Shown here: one piece after another, positions 1-7,889 of the stretch | How the letters are laid out: each line of letters opens with the position of its first letter | Position numbering within the stretch: position 1 is the stretch's first letter | Origin: UBA1756 sp045222555 | GTDB taxonomy: Bacteria > Bacteroidota > Bacteroidia > Bacteroidales > WCHB1-69 | NCBI GenBank assembly: GCA_045222555.1 | Contig: JBGUYY010000108.1 | Location: 1-64,000 of the forward strand | DNA length: 64,000 nt | Reading direction: 5' to 3' | Translations under genes and position numbers: made by a program | The notes under the pieces: generated by a model | The model's database searches: none | Seen by the model: the letters and a program-made list of their open reading frames with translations, nothing else | Told to the model about the DNA's origin: nothing

Positions 1-1
1 C

Positions 2-316
2 CACCTGATGCTCATCGACCTCCGCACCAAGTTCCCCGAACTCACCGGTAAGGAAGCCGAGAACGCCCTCGTGGCCGCCGACATCACCGTCAACAAGAAC
101 ATGGTTCCGTTCGACAGCCGCAGCGCCTTCAAGACCAGCGGTCTGCGTATCGGCACGCCCGCCATCACCACCCGCGGCCTCAAAGAGAACGAGATGGGCG
201 TGATTGTGGACATGATTGACGCCGTGCTCAGCGATCCGACCAACGAAGCCCTCATCGCCAAGACCCGCGGTCAGGTGAATGAGATGATGCAGAACCGTCC
301 GCTCTTCGCTTGGTAA
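2..316 (+). CDS. glyA: Serine hydroxymethyltransferase, C-terminal fragment (5' end outside window)
   Basis: This is the last 104 or so codons of a PLP enzyme that interconverts serine plus tetrahydrofolate with glycine plus 5,10-methylene-tetrahydrofolate in the cytoplasm. The reading frame is open from base 2 and begins HLMLIDLR. The stretches TGKEAENAL, ITVNKNMVPFD and SGLRIGTPAITTRG are the GlyA C-terminal signatures. The arginine of SGLRIGTPA belongs to the substrate-carboxylate site of the family. The PLP lysine and N-terminal domain lie off the window. A Rho-independent terminator follows the stop within 20 bp, so glyA closes a transcription unit. Its one-carbon product feeds folD, purN and purH further along the window. 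Identity is secure despite the truncation. Confidence 0.95.
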   Translation, partial: HLMLIDLRTKFPELTGKEAENALVAADITVNKNMVPFDSRSAFKTSGLRIGTPAITTRGLKENEMGVIVDMIDAVLSDPTNEALIAKTRGQVNEMMQNRPLFAW

Positions 317-334
317 TCATTTATCATTCCCTAT

Positions 335-360
335 AAAGGCGCCCTCGTGGCGCCTTTTTC
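335..360 (+). terminator. Rho-independent terminator after glyA
   Basis: A perfect 9-bp stem (AAAGGCGCC / GGCGCCTTT) with a 5-base loop is followed by a T run. It ends 37 bp before the sufS start, so the two genes are probably separate transcripts. Confidence 0.85.
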
Positions 361-397
361 TTTCATTTTAGGCCAAAAAAATAAAGTCTCCTTCCCC

Positions 398-1606
398 ATG
401 CCCGACTTTCGAAAAGATTTCCCCATCCTCGACCAAAAGGTAAATGGCTACCCGTTGGTGTATCTCGACAACGCCGCCACCACCCAGAAGCCACAGGCGG
501 TCATTGACGCGCTGAGCCACTACTACCTCACCATCAACAGCAACATCCACCGTGGGGTGCACCACCTCAGTCAGGTGGCCACTGAACGTTTCGAGGAGGC
601 CCGTCGTGCGGTGCAACAGTTCATCCACGCCCCGCATGCCCACGAGATCATCTTCACACGCGGCACTACAGAGTCCATCAACCTAATTGCCAGCAGTTTC
701 TGTCAGCGTTTCTTGCACACAGGCGATGAAGTGGTGGTGTCGGAAATGGAGCATCACGCCAACATCGTGCCGTGGCAGCTGGCCTGCGAACAGCATGGCG
801 CCACACTGCGCGTGCTGCCCTTCGACGACAGGGGCGTGTTGCGCATGGAGGAGTTGGACAGCCTGTTGAACGAAAAGACCCGCATTGTGGCCGTCAACCA
901 CGTCTCCAACACCCTCGGCACCATCAACCCGGTGGCGGAGATCATCCGGAAAGCCCATGCGAAAGGCATCCCCGTGCTGGTGGATGGCGCGCAGGCCGCC
1001 TCGCACCTCCCCATCGACGTGGAGGCCCTCGACTGCGACTTCTACTGCTTCTCGGGACACAAAATGTACGCCCCCATGGGGGTGGGTGTGTTGTACGGGA
1101 AAGAACAGTGGCTCAACGAGATGCCCCCCTACCAAGGCGGCGGCGAGATGATCAAGACCGTCACCTTCGCCCGAACCACCTACAACGAACTTCCCTTCAA
1201 GTTTGAAGCTGGCACGCCCGCTGTGGGCGACGTTATCGGACTGCAAACGGCCATTGAGTACATCAATAGCATCGGACTGGAGGTAATGGCCGGGCGGGAA
1301 CAGGCATTGCTGGAGTATGCCACCCAGCAGCTTTTGCAAATTGATGGATTGCAAATTGTGGGGACAGCCCCGCACAAATCATCCATCATTTCATTTAACA
1401 TCAAAAATTTACACCCATTTGACATCGGTACACTGATTGATCAGATGGGCATTGCCGTGCGCACAGGCCATCACTGTTCGATGCCCATCATGGAGCATTT
1501 CGGCATCCCCGGCACCTTGCGTGCCTCTTTCGCCTTCTACAATACAGAAGAAGAAATCGACCGGCTGGTGGCGGCCGTAAAAAAAGCCGTTATGATGTTG
1601 AGTTAG
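398..1606 (+). CDS. sufS: Cysteine desulfurase, SufS type
   Basis: This is a class V aminotransferase-fold PLP enzyme that takes sulfur from L-cysteine as a persulfide for Fe-S cluster assembly, releasing alanine. I start it at the ATG giving MPDFRKDFPIL (402 aa). A frame-compatible GTG at 347 lies inside the glyA terminator hairpin and is rejected. Landmarks: YLDNAATTQKP near the N-terminus; HHANIVPW; the PLP lysine K222 in SGHKMYAP; and the persulfide cysteine C360 in RTGHHCSMP, which sits in the tight SufS-type context rather than the longer IscS loop. No sufE, sufU or sufBCD genes are adjacent, although they usually accompany sufS. Its stop overlaps the stop of the convergent transporter gene. 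Confidence 0.93.
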   Translation: MPDFRKDFPILDQKVNGYPLVYLDNAATTQKPQAVIDALSHYYLTINSNIHRGVHHLSQVATERFEEARRAVQQFIHAPHAHEIIFTRGTTESINLIASSFCQRFLHTGDEVVVSEMEHHANIVPWQLACEQHGATLRVLPFDDRGVLRMEELDSLLNEKTRIVAVNHVSNTLGTINPVAEIIRKAHAKGIPVLVDGAQAASHLPIDVEALDCDFYCFSGHKMYAPMGVGVLYGKEQWLNEMPPYQGGGEMIKTVTFARTTYNELPFKFEAGTPAVGDVIGLQTAIEYINSIGLEVMAGREQALLEYATQQLLQIDGLQIVGTAPHKSSIISFNIKNLHPFDIGTLIDQMGIAVRTGHHCSMPIMEHFGIPGTLRASFAFYNTEEEIDRLVAAVKKAVMMLS

Positions 1607-2958
1607 CGGAAGCTCGCCACGATTCCCGCCACCAACACACACAACAGCGCAATCGGCGCAAGATAACGGACGATGAAATAATAGACCTTGAAAAATCCCG
1701 CTTTCAGCGTTCCTTCATTGGTCACCTCAGCCTTCACATCACTTTTGTGACAGAACCAACCCAAGAAAATCACGGTGGCCAACGCCCCTAACGGAAGCAT
1801 GTAGGTGGCGGTCAGCGTGTCCAAAATGTCAAAGATGGTTTTCCCAAAGAGGGTAACATCGCTGAGCGGTCCGAACGACAGCGTGCAGAGGATGCCAAGA
1901 ACCAACGTGGCAGCCGTGCAGAGAAGTGCCGCCGACCAGCGTTTCAGTTTGAACTCCTGCATCACAAAATGCACAATCGTTTCCAGCATAGATACCGTGG
2001 AGGTAAGGGCCGCAATGGAAAGCAGCACAAAGAAGGCGACGGCGAAAACTACTCCGCCCGGCATACTGTTGAACACATTGGGGAGGGTTTCGTACACCAA
2101 GCTCGGTCCGCTGGCCGGATTCTGTCCGAAGGCGAACACGGCCGGGAAGATAGCCACACCCGCCATCACTGCAATTAGGGTATCGGCAGAGGCGATAATG
2201 AGACTGGATTTGAAGAGATTGTCCTGCTTGCGCACATACGAGCCGTAAGTGATAAGCACGCCCAGTCCGATGCTGAGGGAGAACATGGCCTGCCCGAGCG
2301 CATCCAAAACGCAGGCGCCCGTAATCTTGGAGAAGTCGGGATGGAAAAGGAACGAAAGTCCCTCCCCTGCTCCCTCCAGGGTGACCGAACGCACACAGAG
2401 CACCACCATCAGCACCAACAGCACGGGCATCAGGATTTTAGAAGATTTCTCAATCCCCTTCTGCACCCCCATCAGGATGACCAATATGGTGAGCAGCATG
2501 AAAATAATCTGGTAAAAGATGGGCCAGAACGAGCCGCTGGCGAATTCCTTGAACACCGAGCTCACCTCATCGGGAGTCTTGCCTGACAGTCCGCCGCTGC
2601 AACTCAACACCACATAGTCCAAAGTCCAGCCGGTAATGACACTATAAAACGAGTAGATGAAGAAGGTGGTGAGGATGCCCCAGAAGCCCACGAACATCCA
2701 ACCTTTGCCGCGCGGCGACAATGTCCGAAAAGCACCCACGGCATTCTGGCCGGTACGACGTCCCATGGCAAACTCGCTCATCATGATGGGCACACCTATC
2801 AAGAACACAAAGAAGATGTAGAGCAGCAGGAAAGCCCCTCCGCCATTCACGCCCGCCGTATAGGGGAAGCGCCAAATGTTACCTAATCCGATGGCCGACC
2901 CGGCTGCCGCCGCTATCGCACCAAAATTCGATGTAAAACCGCCTTCGTTATTCTTCAT
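1603..2958 (-). CDS. Sodium:neurotransmitter symporter (NSS/SNF) family transporter
   Basis: This is an inner-membrane Na+-coupled symporter of 451 aa with about 11 predicted membrane segments, the usual number for bacterial NSS members such as MhsT and Tyt1. The N-terminal signature GSAIGLGNIWRFPY holds the unwound TM1 region that binds Na+ and substrate. It is followed by GGGAFLLLYI and a conserved segment ending in EFAMGRR. Bacterial relatives carry amino acids, often tryptophan, tyrosine or leucine. The substrate here cannot be read from sequence, but hutI lies upstream and tnaA about 8 kb away, which fits an amino-acid carrier. The gene is convergent with sufS and shares its stop-codon bases (1603-1606). 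A 51-bp tandem repeat fills its upstream region. Confidence 0.9.
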   Translation of the reverse strand: MKNNEGGFTSNFGAIAAAAGSAIGLGNIWRFPYTAGVNGGGAFLLLYIFFVFLIGVPIMMSEFAMGRRTGQNAVGAFRTLSPRGKGWMFVGFWGILTTFFIYSFYSVITGWTLDYVVLSCSGGLSGKTPDEVSSVFKEFASGSFWPIFYQIIFMLLTILVILMGVQKGIEKSSKILMPVLLVLMVVLCVRSVTLEGAGEGLSFLFHPDFSKITGACVLDALGQAMFSLSIGLGVLITYGSYVRKQDNLFKSSLIIASADTLIAVMAGVAIFPAVFAFGQNPASGPSLVYETLPNVFNSMPGGVVFAVAFFVLLSIAALTSTVSMLETIVHFVMQEFKLKRWSAALLCTAATLVLGILCTLSFGPLSDVTLFGKTIFDILDTLTATYMLPLGALATVIFLGWFCHKSDVKAEVTNEGTLKAGFFKVYYFIVRYLAPIALLCVLVAGIVASFR

Positions 2959-2980
2959 GTTCTAATTTATAGATTTGAAT

Positions 2981-3082
2981 ATTTGATGTTCGCTATGCTC
3001 ACATTTGAGCTCACCATGTGAGCATTTGAAAATTTGATGTTCGCTACGCTCACATTTGGGCTCACTACGTGAGCATTTGAAA
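2981..3082. repeat. Two tandem copies of a 51-bp palindrome-containing repeat
   Basis: Unit 1 (2981-3031) and unit 2 (3032-3082) match at nearly every base. Unit 1 holds a perfect 9-bp inverted repeat (TGCTCACAT / ATGTGAGCA); unit 2 keeps a 6-bp version (GCTCAC / GTGAGC). The pair lies between the hutI stop and the NSS transporter start, both genes on the minus strand, so it could act as a 3' hairpin for one or an operator for the other. Confidence 0.85.
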
Positions 3083-3112
3083 ATTGGAGCAATTAAAGTC
3101 TCAAACGATCCC

Positions 3113-3138
3113 TCAACAAATCAACAATTCAACGAATC
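3113..3138. repeat. Octamer array at the hutI stop codon
   Basis: Three 8-bp units run in register (TCAACAAA, TCAACAAT, TCAACGAA on the plus strand), and the next TCAAC contains the complement of the hutI TGA stop. This is one of several short-period arrays placed at 3' gene ends in this window. Confidence 0.75.
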
Positions 3139-4393
3139 AACCCCACTTCTCCCCTCTCAAATACACGCTCTCTACCTTGTTGGAACCGTAGGCGTAGGGC
3201 ATGAACTCGATGGTAGAGATGGGCTTGGTGATGAAGAAGTTGGCCGTTTTTCCTTTGGTGATGGTACCCAACTCCTCTTCTACTCCCATAGCGTATGCGC
3301 TGTTGATGGTGACTGCGTTGATGGCCTCCTCGGGAATCATGCCGTACTTGATGCAGCCCATAGAGAGCACAAACTGCATGTTGCCCGACGGACAGGAACC
3401 CGGGTTGTAGTCGCCGGCCATGGCGACGGGCAGTCCGGCTTCGATCATCTTGCGAGCGGGGGCATACACCATGCCGAGGAAGAAGGCCGCACCGGGCAGA
3501 ATCGTCGGCATCGTCTCCGAACCCAGCAGCGCCTCAATCTCCTCATCGCCCGTGTATTCGATATGGTCCACCGAGCGGGCGTTGTATTTCACCCCCACCT
3601 GGATACCACCGCTGTAGTCCAGCTCATTGGCATGGATTTTCGCCTGAAGACCATATTTCATGCCCTGCATAAGGATGCGCTCGGTGTCTTCCGGAGTGAA
3701 GAACCCACGGTCGCAGAACACGTCCACATAGTCGGCGAGTTCCTCGGCGGCCACCATGGGAATCATCTCATTGATAATGAGATCCACATACTCGGTCTGG
3801 CGACCAATGTACTCGCGCGGCACGGCATGGGCGGCCAAGAAGTTGGCTTTGATGGTCAGCGGCGACTTCTCCTTGAGGCGCCGGATGACGCGCAGCATCT
3901 TGAGCTCGTTCTCGGTATCGAGACCGTAACCGCTCTTGATTTCGATGGCGCCAGTACCGAAAGAGGCGACCTCTTCGAGGCGCTGCCAGGCGCTATCGAA
4001 CAGCTCGTCTTCGGAAGTGGCCCGCAGGCGATCCACCGAGTTGAGGATTCCTCCTCCCCTCTTGGCAATCTCCTCGTAACTCAGCCCCTTGATCTTGTCG
4101 ATGTATTCAATCTCGCGGCTGCCGGCATACACAATGTGCGAGTGCGAGTCGCAGAAGGTCGGAAAGACCATGCGGCCAGTGGCATCCACCACTTCCACCT
4201 TTTCGGTAATGCCGTTCAACAGCTGCTCCGAGAACTCCGACATGGGACCGTAAGCGGCAATCTTACCGTCCACTGCCAACAGGAAAGCATCGTCGATGCA
4301 GGGCAGGACACTCATCTCTGCACCCGCCCTAAAACGAAGAGGTGCAGACTCGGCCTGCACCAACTTCTTGATATTTTTAACTAAAACTGCCAT
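3137..4393 (-). CDS. hutI: Imidazolonepropionase (histidine degradation)
   Basis: This enzyme hydrolyses 4-imidazolone-5-propionate to N-formimino-L-glutamate, the third step of histidine breakdown. It is an amidohydrolase-fold metalloenzyme. I start at the ATG for MAVLVKNIKKLV (418 aa, normal for HutI); an earlier in-frame ATG would overlap the upstream lipoprotein gene. Metal and substrate signatures are DSHSHIVYAGSRE, KIHANELDYSGG, SVDHIEYTG and AGDYNPGSCPSGN. hutH, hutU and the formiminoglutamate-processing genes are not in the window, so the pathway must be scattered or located elsewhere. It follows the PCMD lipoprotein gene by 16 bp and could be on the same transcript, although the functions look unrelated. 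Confidence 0.95.
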   Translation of the reverse strand: MAVLVKNIKKLVQAESAPLRFRAGAEMSVLPCIDDAFLLAVDGKIAAYGPMSEFSEQLLNGITEKVEVVDATGRMVFPTFCDSHSHIVYAGSREIEYIDKIKGLSYEEIAKRGGGILNSVDRLRATSEDELFDSAWQRLEEVASFGTGAIEIKSGYGLDTENELKMLRVIRRLKEKSPLTIKANFLAAHAVPREYIGRQTEYVDLIINEMIPMVAAEELADYVDVFCDRGFFTPEDTERILMQGMKYGLQAKIHANELDYSGGIQVGVKYNARSVDHIEYTGDEEIEALLGSETMPTILPGAAFFLGMVYAPARKMIEAGLPVAMAGDYNPGSCPSGNMQFVLSMGCIKYGMIPEEAINAVTINSAYAMGVEEELGTITKGKTANFFITKPISTIEFMPYAYGSNKVESVYLRGEKWG

Positions 4394-4409
4394 AACTGAC
4401 GCTCTATCA

Positions 4410-5225
4410 TTAAAATTCAAATGAGATATCATCCAGCCACAACGTGGAACCCACCTCGCCCTGACAATTGGTCAGGTCGGCGAAGTTGTAGGCTGCACTG
4501 GAAGAGATAATAATGGAGATGTGGGTAGGCTGTGCCGTGGAAATGCTGCCGCCATTAACGGTGTAGTCGATAGGCACGTTAAAGGATGTCCACTCACCAA
4601 CGTTATCGCCAAACTCCGAGTAACCGCGGGCAATCATTTCATTGCCATTGAAAAGCTCCACACAGAATGAGCCATGGTCGCCGTTCACAGGCTGATATTT
4701 GAAATAGCCCTTGAAAGCCGTCGGCTTGTCGGTATAGGGTTTCCTCACATTGATACCATCGGCAGAATTGAGGAACTGGTCAACAAAGTTATCATCCAGC
4801 GGAGCGATGGCACCAGGAATCAACAGACGGCCTTGACCATCCGTAAGTTCTCCTGTCACGAGCTTCAAGCAGCACTTGCCGCTGTGCGGGTCGCTCTTGT
4901 CGCGATAAGCTGTGATGGGGGAAGAGGTCAGCATCATGGATGAGACATCCAACAAAGCATGAAGGCTGTTCAACGAATGAAGCACAGAGGATTGGTACTC
5001 CAGATAAATCTCATTCGACATCTCACGCTTGTACCAGCAATTCTCAAAACCACCATCCACAATATCGTGTACAAACGCTTCACACTCAGGTTTCGTAAAG
5101 CCAAGATCCGTATCGGTAGTATCCACAGGAGTCGGATCCGGCTTGGGCGGTTCAGGTTTCTCGCAACTTGCTGCCATGAAAACTACTGCCAAACACAGCA
5201 GCATAGGGATCATTAATTTCTTCAT
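4410..5225 (-). CDS. PCMD-type outer-membrane lipoprotein
   Basis: This is a 271-aa lipoprotein with a type II signal peptide ending in the lipobox MAASC. A proline- and aspartate-rich linker (EKPEPPKPDPTPVD) follows, as is common in surface lipoproteins of this phylum. The C-terminal half carries features of the putative carbohydrate metabolism domain (PCMD): KPTAFKGYFKYQP, a WTSFNVPIDY strand, ISIIISSSA, and a closing GSTLWLDDISFEF. Function is not established for the family, and carbohydrate binding is only suggested by its usual contexts. It lies 84 bp downstream of a TonB-dependent receptor gene in the same direction. The two may form a surface receptor pair, though it is not a SusD homologue. 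Confidence 0.75.
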   Translation of the reverse strand: MKKLMIPMLLCLAVVFMAASCEKPEPPKPDPTPVDTTDTDLGFTKPECEAFVHDIVDGGFENCWYKREMSNEIYLEYQSSVLHSLNSLHALLDVSSMMLTSSPITAYRDKSDPHSGKCCLKLVTGELTDGQGRLLIPGAIAPLDDNFVDQFLNSADGINVRKPYTDKPTAFKGYFKYQPVNGDHGSFCVELFNGNEMIARGYSEFGDNVGEWTSFNVPIDYTVNGGSISTAQPTHISIIISSSAAYNFADLTNCQGEVGSTLWLDDISFEF

Positions 5226-5273
5226 ATCAATAAAAATTAAGGTTAATATTCGATTATGCGATTACACAATTAT

Positions 5274-5308
5274 TAATTGTACATTGTTAATTGTTCATTG
5301 TACATTGT
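5274..5308. repeat. Heptamer array downstream of the TonB receptor stop
   Basis: Five 7-bp units in register (TAATTGT, ACATTGT, TAATTGT, TCATTGT, ACATTGT) begin directly after the receptor's stop. The same unit recurs, inverted, at 41026-41053. Confidence 0.8.
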
Positions 5309-5309
5309 A

Positions 5310-7754
5310 TTAGAGTCCATACACCACTTTAAGGACATAATTACGCGGAGCCTCCAAATACATGGGGCGCAACGTGTACTCGTTGTTCAGCACATTCTTC
5401 ACAGCAAAAGAGACCTCCAGCTGTTCAAGAATCTTATACGAAAGACTCAGATCGAGGGTGAAAGAGCCCTTGCTGTGTGCCTTAGCAAAATTGGCGTAGC
5501 CTGTAAAGGGAAGTGTACCCATATTCGACCAGAATTCAATCGTTGCAGGTGAATTTTCCTCATTCAAACAATCCATCTCATAGAAGATGTTGTCCACATT
5601 CTTCATGGCGCTATAATAGGTGCAGGAGGCTTCCAAGCCTAGTTTCTTCCAGAACAAGAATCCTATATTCAACTTGGCATTGTGCTGGATACGGTATTTA
5701 AGAATACCCTTGGAAGGATCGGAAGCGGTAGTTTCGTATGTATAGTCTTTCGTATCCGTGCTGTAGTACACACCGGTTCTATTCTTGGTAATAGGATGGC
5801 TATAGGTGTAACCGGCGAGGAAGGTCATGTCCACATTCTCCCCTATATTACCATGTCCCACCAACGACACATCCACACCCGTAACAGAGGCCGGACCAGT
5901 ATTGAGGTACATGAAGCCCATATCTTTCAAGAAGGTTCCTGTAGTGCCCCAATTGCCGAATGCAAACTCAATGAAGTTCTTGAACTGCTGATGGTAAGCA
6001 GCCACATCGAAGATCCCTTCGAAGGGACCCACACGGTAGGGCTGTGCGATACCGAACTCCGCATTCCAGCTGGTTTCAGGCTTGAGATCCGGGTTGGGAT
6101 AGAAACCGTAGTTGCCGACTGAAATGGAGATAAAACGCTCGCCAATAGTGGGATAACGGTAACCTTGTCCGAAGGAAGCACGGAAGTTAGTCATGCTGAA
6201 AGGAATCTGGTAGCTGATACCGGCACGAAAGACGGGCATCTGCGCAAACTCCTTCTTTCCCACAAAGAAAGCCTCCCATCGGCCACCCACTACCAACGAC
6301 AAATTCTTGTTCTCCAAAAACTTTTTCTCCAACTGCGCATACACCGACAGGTTGTCCATCGTGATCAGACCCGGCTCCAACGAGCCCTGCTGACCGTTGA
6401 AAACGCAACCAAATGAACGAGTGTAATTGTTGACGATACCAGCGGTGACACCCAGACCGATTTTACGAATCATCTTGGTGAACTGATACTCGTCGTACAC
6501 CATCATCGAGCGGGCATCCTGCGCGCCAGTGGCCTCGCGGTTGTCGCTATACGTGATACGGTTGCGGAAATCGTGGTGACTGCCGTCAGGAGAAATGTAA
6601 CTCACACAGGGATCCACATAAAAAGTAAAATCCTTGAAAACCGACAACGACCCCTCGTAGGTGCGGTACATGTTGGTATCGGAATCATACCAGAAAAACG
6701 ACTGTGCATTCTCGGAATACATGAAGTTACCGGAGAGCGACGCGGAGAGGTTTTTCACCTTCATTGAACGATAGCGCAGGTTGAAGTTCAAGCGGGCGCG
6801 CATCTCATACTTGCCCTCGTTGGTCTTGCCCTGTGCCACTGGATACTCAGGACCGATATAGCTCTGGTCGTTGAAGTACTCACCACCAATTACCAAATCC
6901 CAGTTGCGGTGGATAACACGGCTGTGGAGGAATGAAGCGCCCCACTTCATCGGGTTCACATTTCCCCAGCTCTTCTTATAACTGTCTTTCGGATTGTCGT
7001 AAATGCCCGCATGGAGCGTCACCTTGGTCTTGGGCTGAAGACCCGGATAGGCCGTCAGCACGTTGATGGCACCAGTCAGGGCGGACGAACCGAACAGCAC
7101 CGATGAGGCGCCCTTGTAAATCTCAATGTTCTTCACATCCTCCATCGGGATGAAGCTCCACATGGGACGGCCCGCATCGGGACGCAGGAACGGGATGTTG
7201 TCGAGTAGAATCATCACACGGCTACCCATGCCGGAGCTGAAACCGCTACCGCCACGAATCTGCGGCTCATTGTCCACCACAGCCACACCCGGCATCATGT
7301 CCACCAGCTCGCCCGCATTGTCAGGAGAAATCACGCCGGCATCCTCCGGGCTCATAATGGCGATAGAAGTAGTAGATGTCCCTGGATCATGATCCAGCTT
7401 CTCCCCTTCCATGGTAAACCCATCCAGTATCTGCGCCTCTGACTGCAACTTCACTTTCTTCATCACTTTAGGATTACGAGCAGAGAAGATAACATCTACA
7501 GAATCAGCGCCATACATGGGGAATGAAATCACAAAAGTGCACCGCGTCGATTGCACCATCACCTCGAAATTACCATTCACATCGGCAGTAGCCGGTGAGG
7601 CGAGACAGGGAGAGTTGATTTCAGCATATGGCAGCACACCGCCATCCTGATCGTAAACTGTTCCTGAAAAAATATAGTTCTGGGCAAAAGCGACTGTCGT
7701 ACTGGCAGTTAAAAATATCAAAACAACGACAACAGATCGTAAAAATTTATTCAT
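5310..7754 (-). CDS. TonB-dependent outer-membrane receptor
   Basis: This 814-aa outer-membrane transporter has a signal peptide (cleavage near VAFAQN). Next comes a carboxypeptidase-regulatory-like beta-sandwich (residues about 25-100) and a plug domain (about 120-235) with IRGGSGFSSGMGSRVMILLD and IEIYKGASSVLFGSSALTGA. A 22-strand barrel follows, ending in LKVVYGL. The length is typical for the siderophore/vitamin-type receptors rather than the roughly 1000-aa SusC group. The substrate is unknown. A strong Bacteroidota-type promoter lies 36-66 bp upstream, and the PCMD lipoprotein gene follows downstream, suggesting a two-gene surface uptake unit. Confidence 0.92.
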   Translation of the reverse strand: MNKFLRSVVVVLIFLTASTTVAFAQNYIFSGTVYDQDGGVLPYAEINSPCLASPATADVNGNFEVMVQSTRCTFVISFPMYGADSVDVIFSARNPKVMKKVKLQSEAQILDGFTMEGEKLDHDPGTSTTSIAIMSPEDAGVISPDNAGELVDMMPGVAVVDNEPQIRGGSGFSSGMGSRVMILLDNIPFLRPDAGRPMWSFIPMEDVKNIEIYKGASSVLFGSSALTGAINVLTAYPGLQPKTKVTLHAGIYDNPKDSYKKSWGNVNPMKWGASFLHSRVIHRNWDLVIGGEYFNDQSYIGPEYPVAQGKTNEGKYEMRARLNFNLRYRSMKVKNLSASLSGNFMYSENAQSFFWYDSDTNMYRTYEGSLSVFKDFTFYVDPCVSYISPDGSHHDFRNRITYSDNREATGAQDARSMMVYDEYQFTKMIRKIGLGVTAGIVNNYTRSFGCVFNGQQGSLEPGLITMDNLSVYAQLEKKFLENKNLSLVVGGRWEAFFVGKKEFAQMPVFRAGISYQIPFSMTNFRASFGQGYRYPTIGERFISISVGNYGFYPNPDLKPETSWNAEFGIAQPYRVGPFEGIFDVAAYHQQFKNFIEFAFGNWGTTGTFLKDMGFMYLNTGPASVTGVDVSLVGHGNIGENVDMTFLAGYTYSHPITKNRTGVYYSTDTKDYTYETTASDPSKGILKYRIQHNAKLNIGFLFWKKLGLEASCTYYSAMKNVDNIFYEMDCLNEENSPATIEFWSNMGTLPFTGYANFAKAHSKGSFTLDLSLSYKILEQLEVSFAVKNVLNNEYTLRPMYLEAPRNYVLKVVYGL

Positions 7755-7789
7755 ATTAAAACTTTAATATCCTAATAAAAAATTCGGCT

Positions 7790-7820
7790 GCAAAATTACA
7801 ACTATTTCTAAAAACAGCAA
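7790..7820 (-). promoter_or_regulatory. Promoter for the TonB receptor gene
   Basis: On the minus strand a TTG (7818-7820) is followed after 19 bp by TAATTTTGC (7790-7798). This matches the Bacteroidota housekeeping consensus of TTTG at -33 and TAnnTTTG at -7. The start codon is 36 bp downstream. Confidence 0.75.
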
Positions 7821-7889
7821 TAATTTATTTTTCAAAAATAATATATTATCCTGAAAATCAATAAAATAATTGTCTTAATGAATGTTAAA

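Noticed and set aside
347..397. Upstream GTG start extending sufS by 17 residues
   Set aside because: The GTG lies in the loop of the glyA terminator hairpin, and the extra residues do not match SufS N-termini. The ATG at 398 gives the normal length.
2959..3136. CRISPR-like array between hutI and the NSS transporter
   Set aside because: There are only two abutting repeats with no spacers and no cas genes. It is a tandem duplication.
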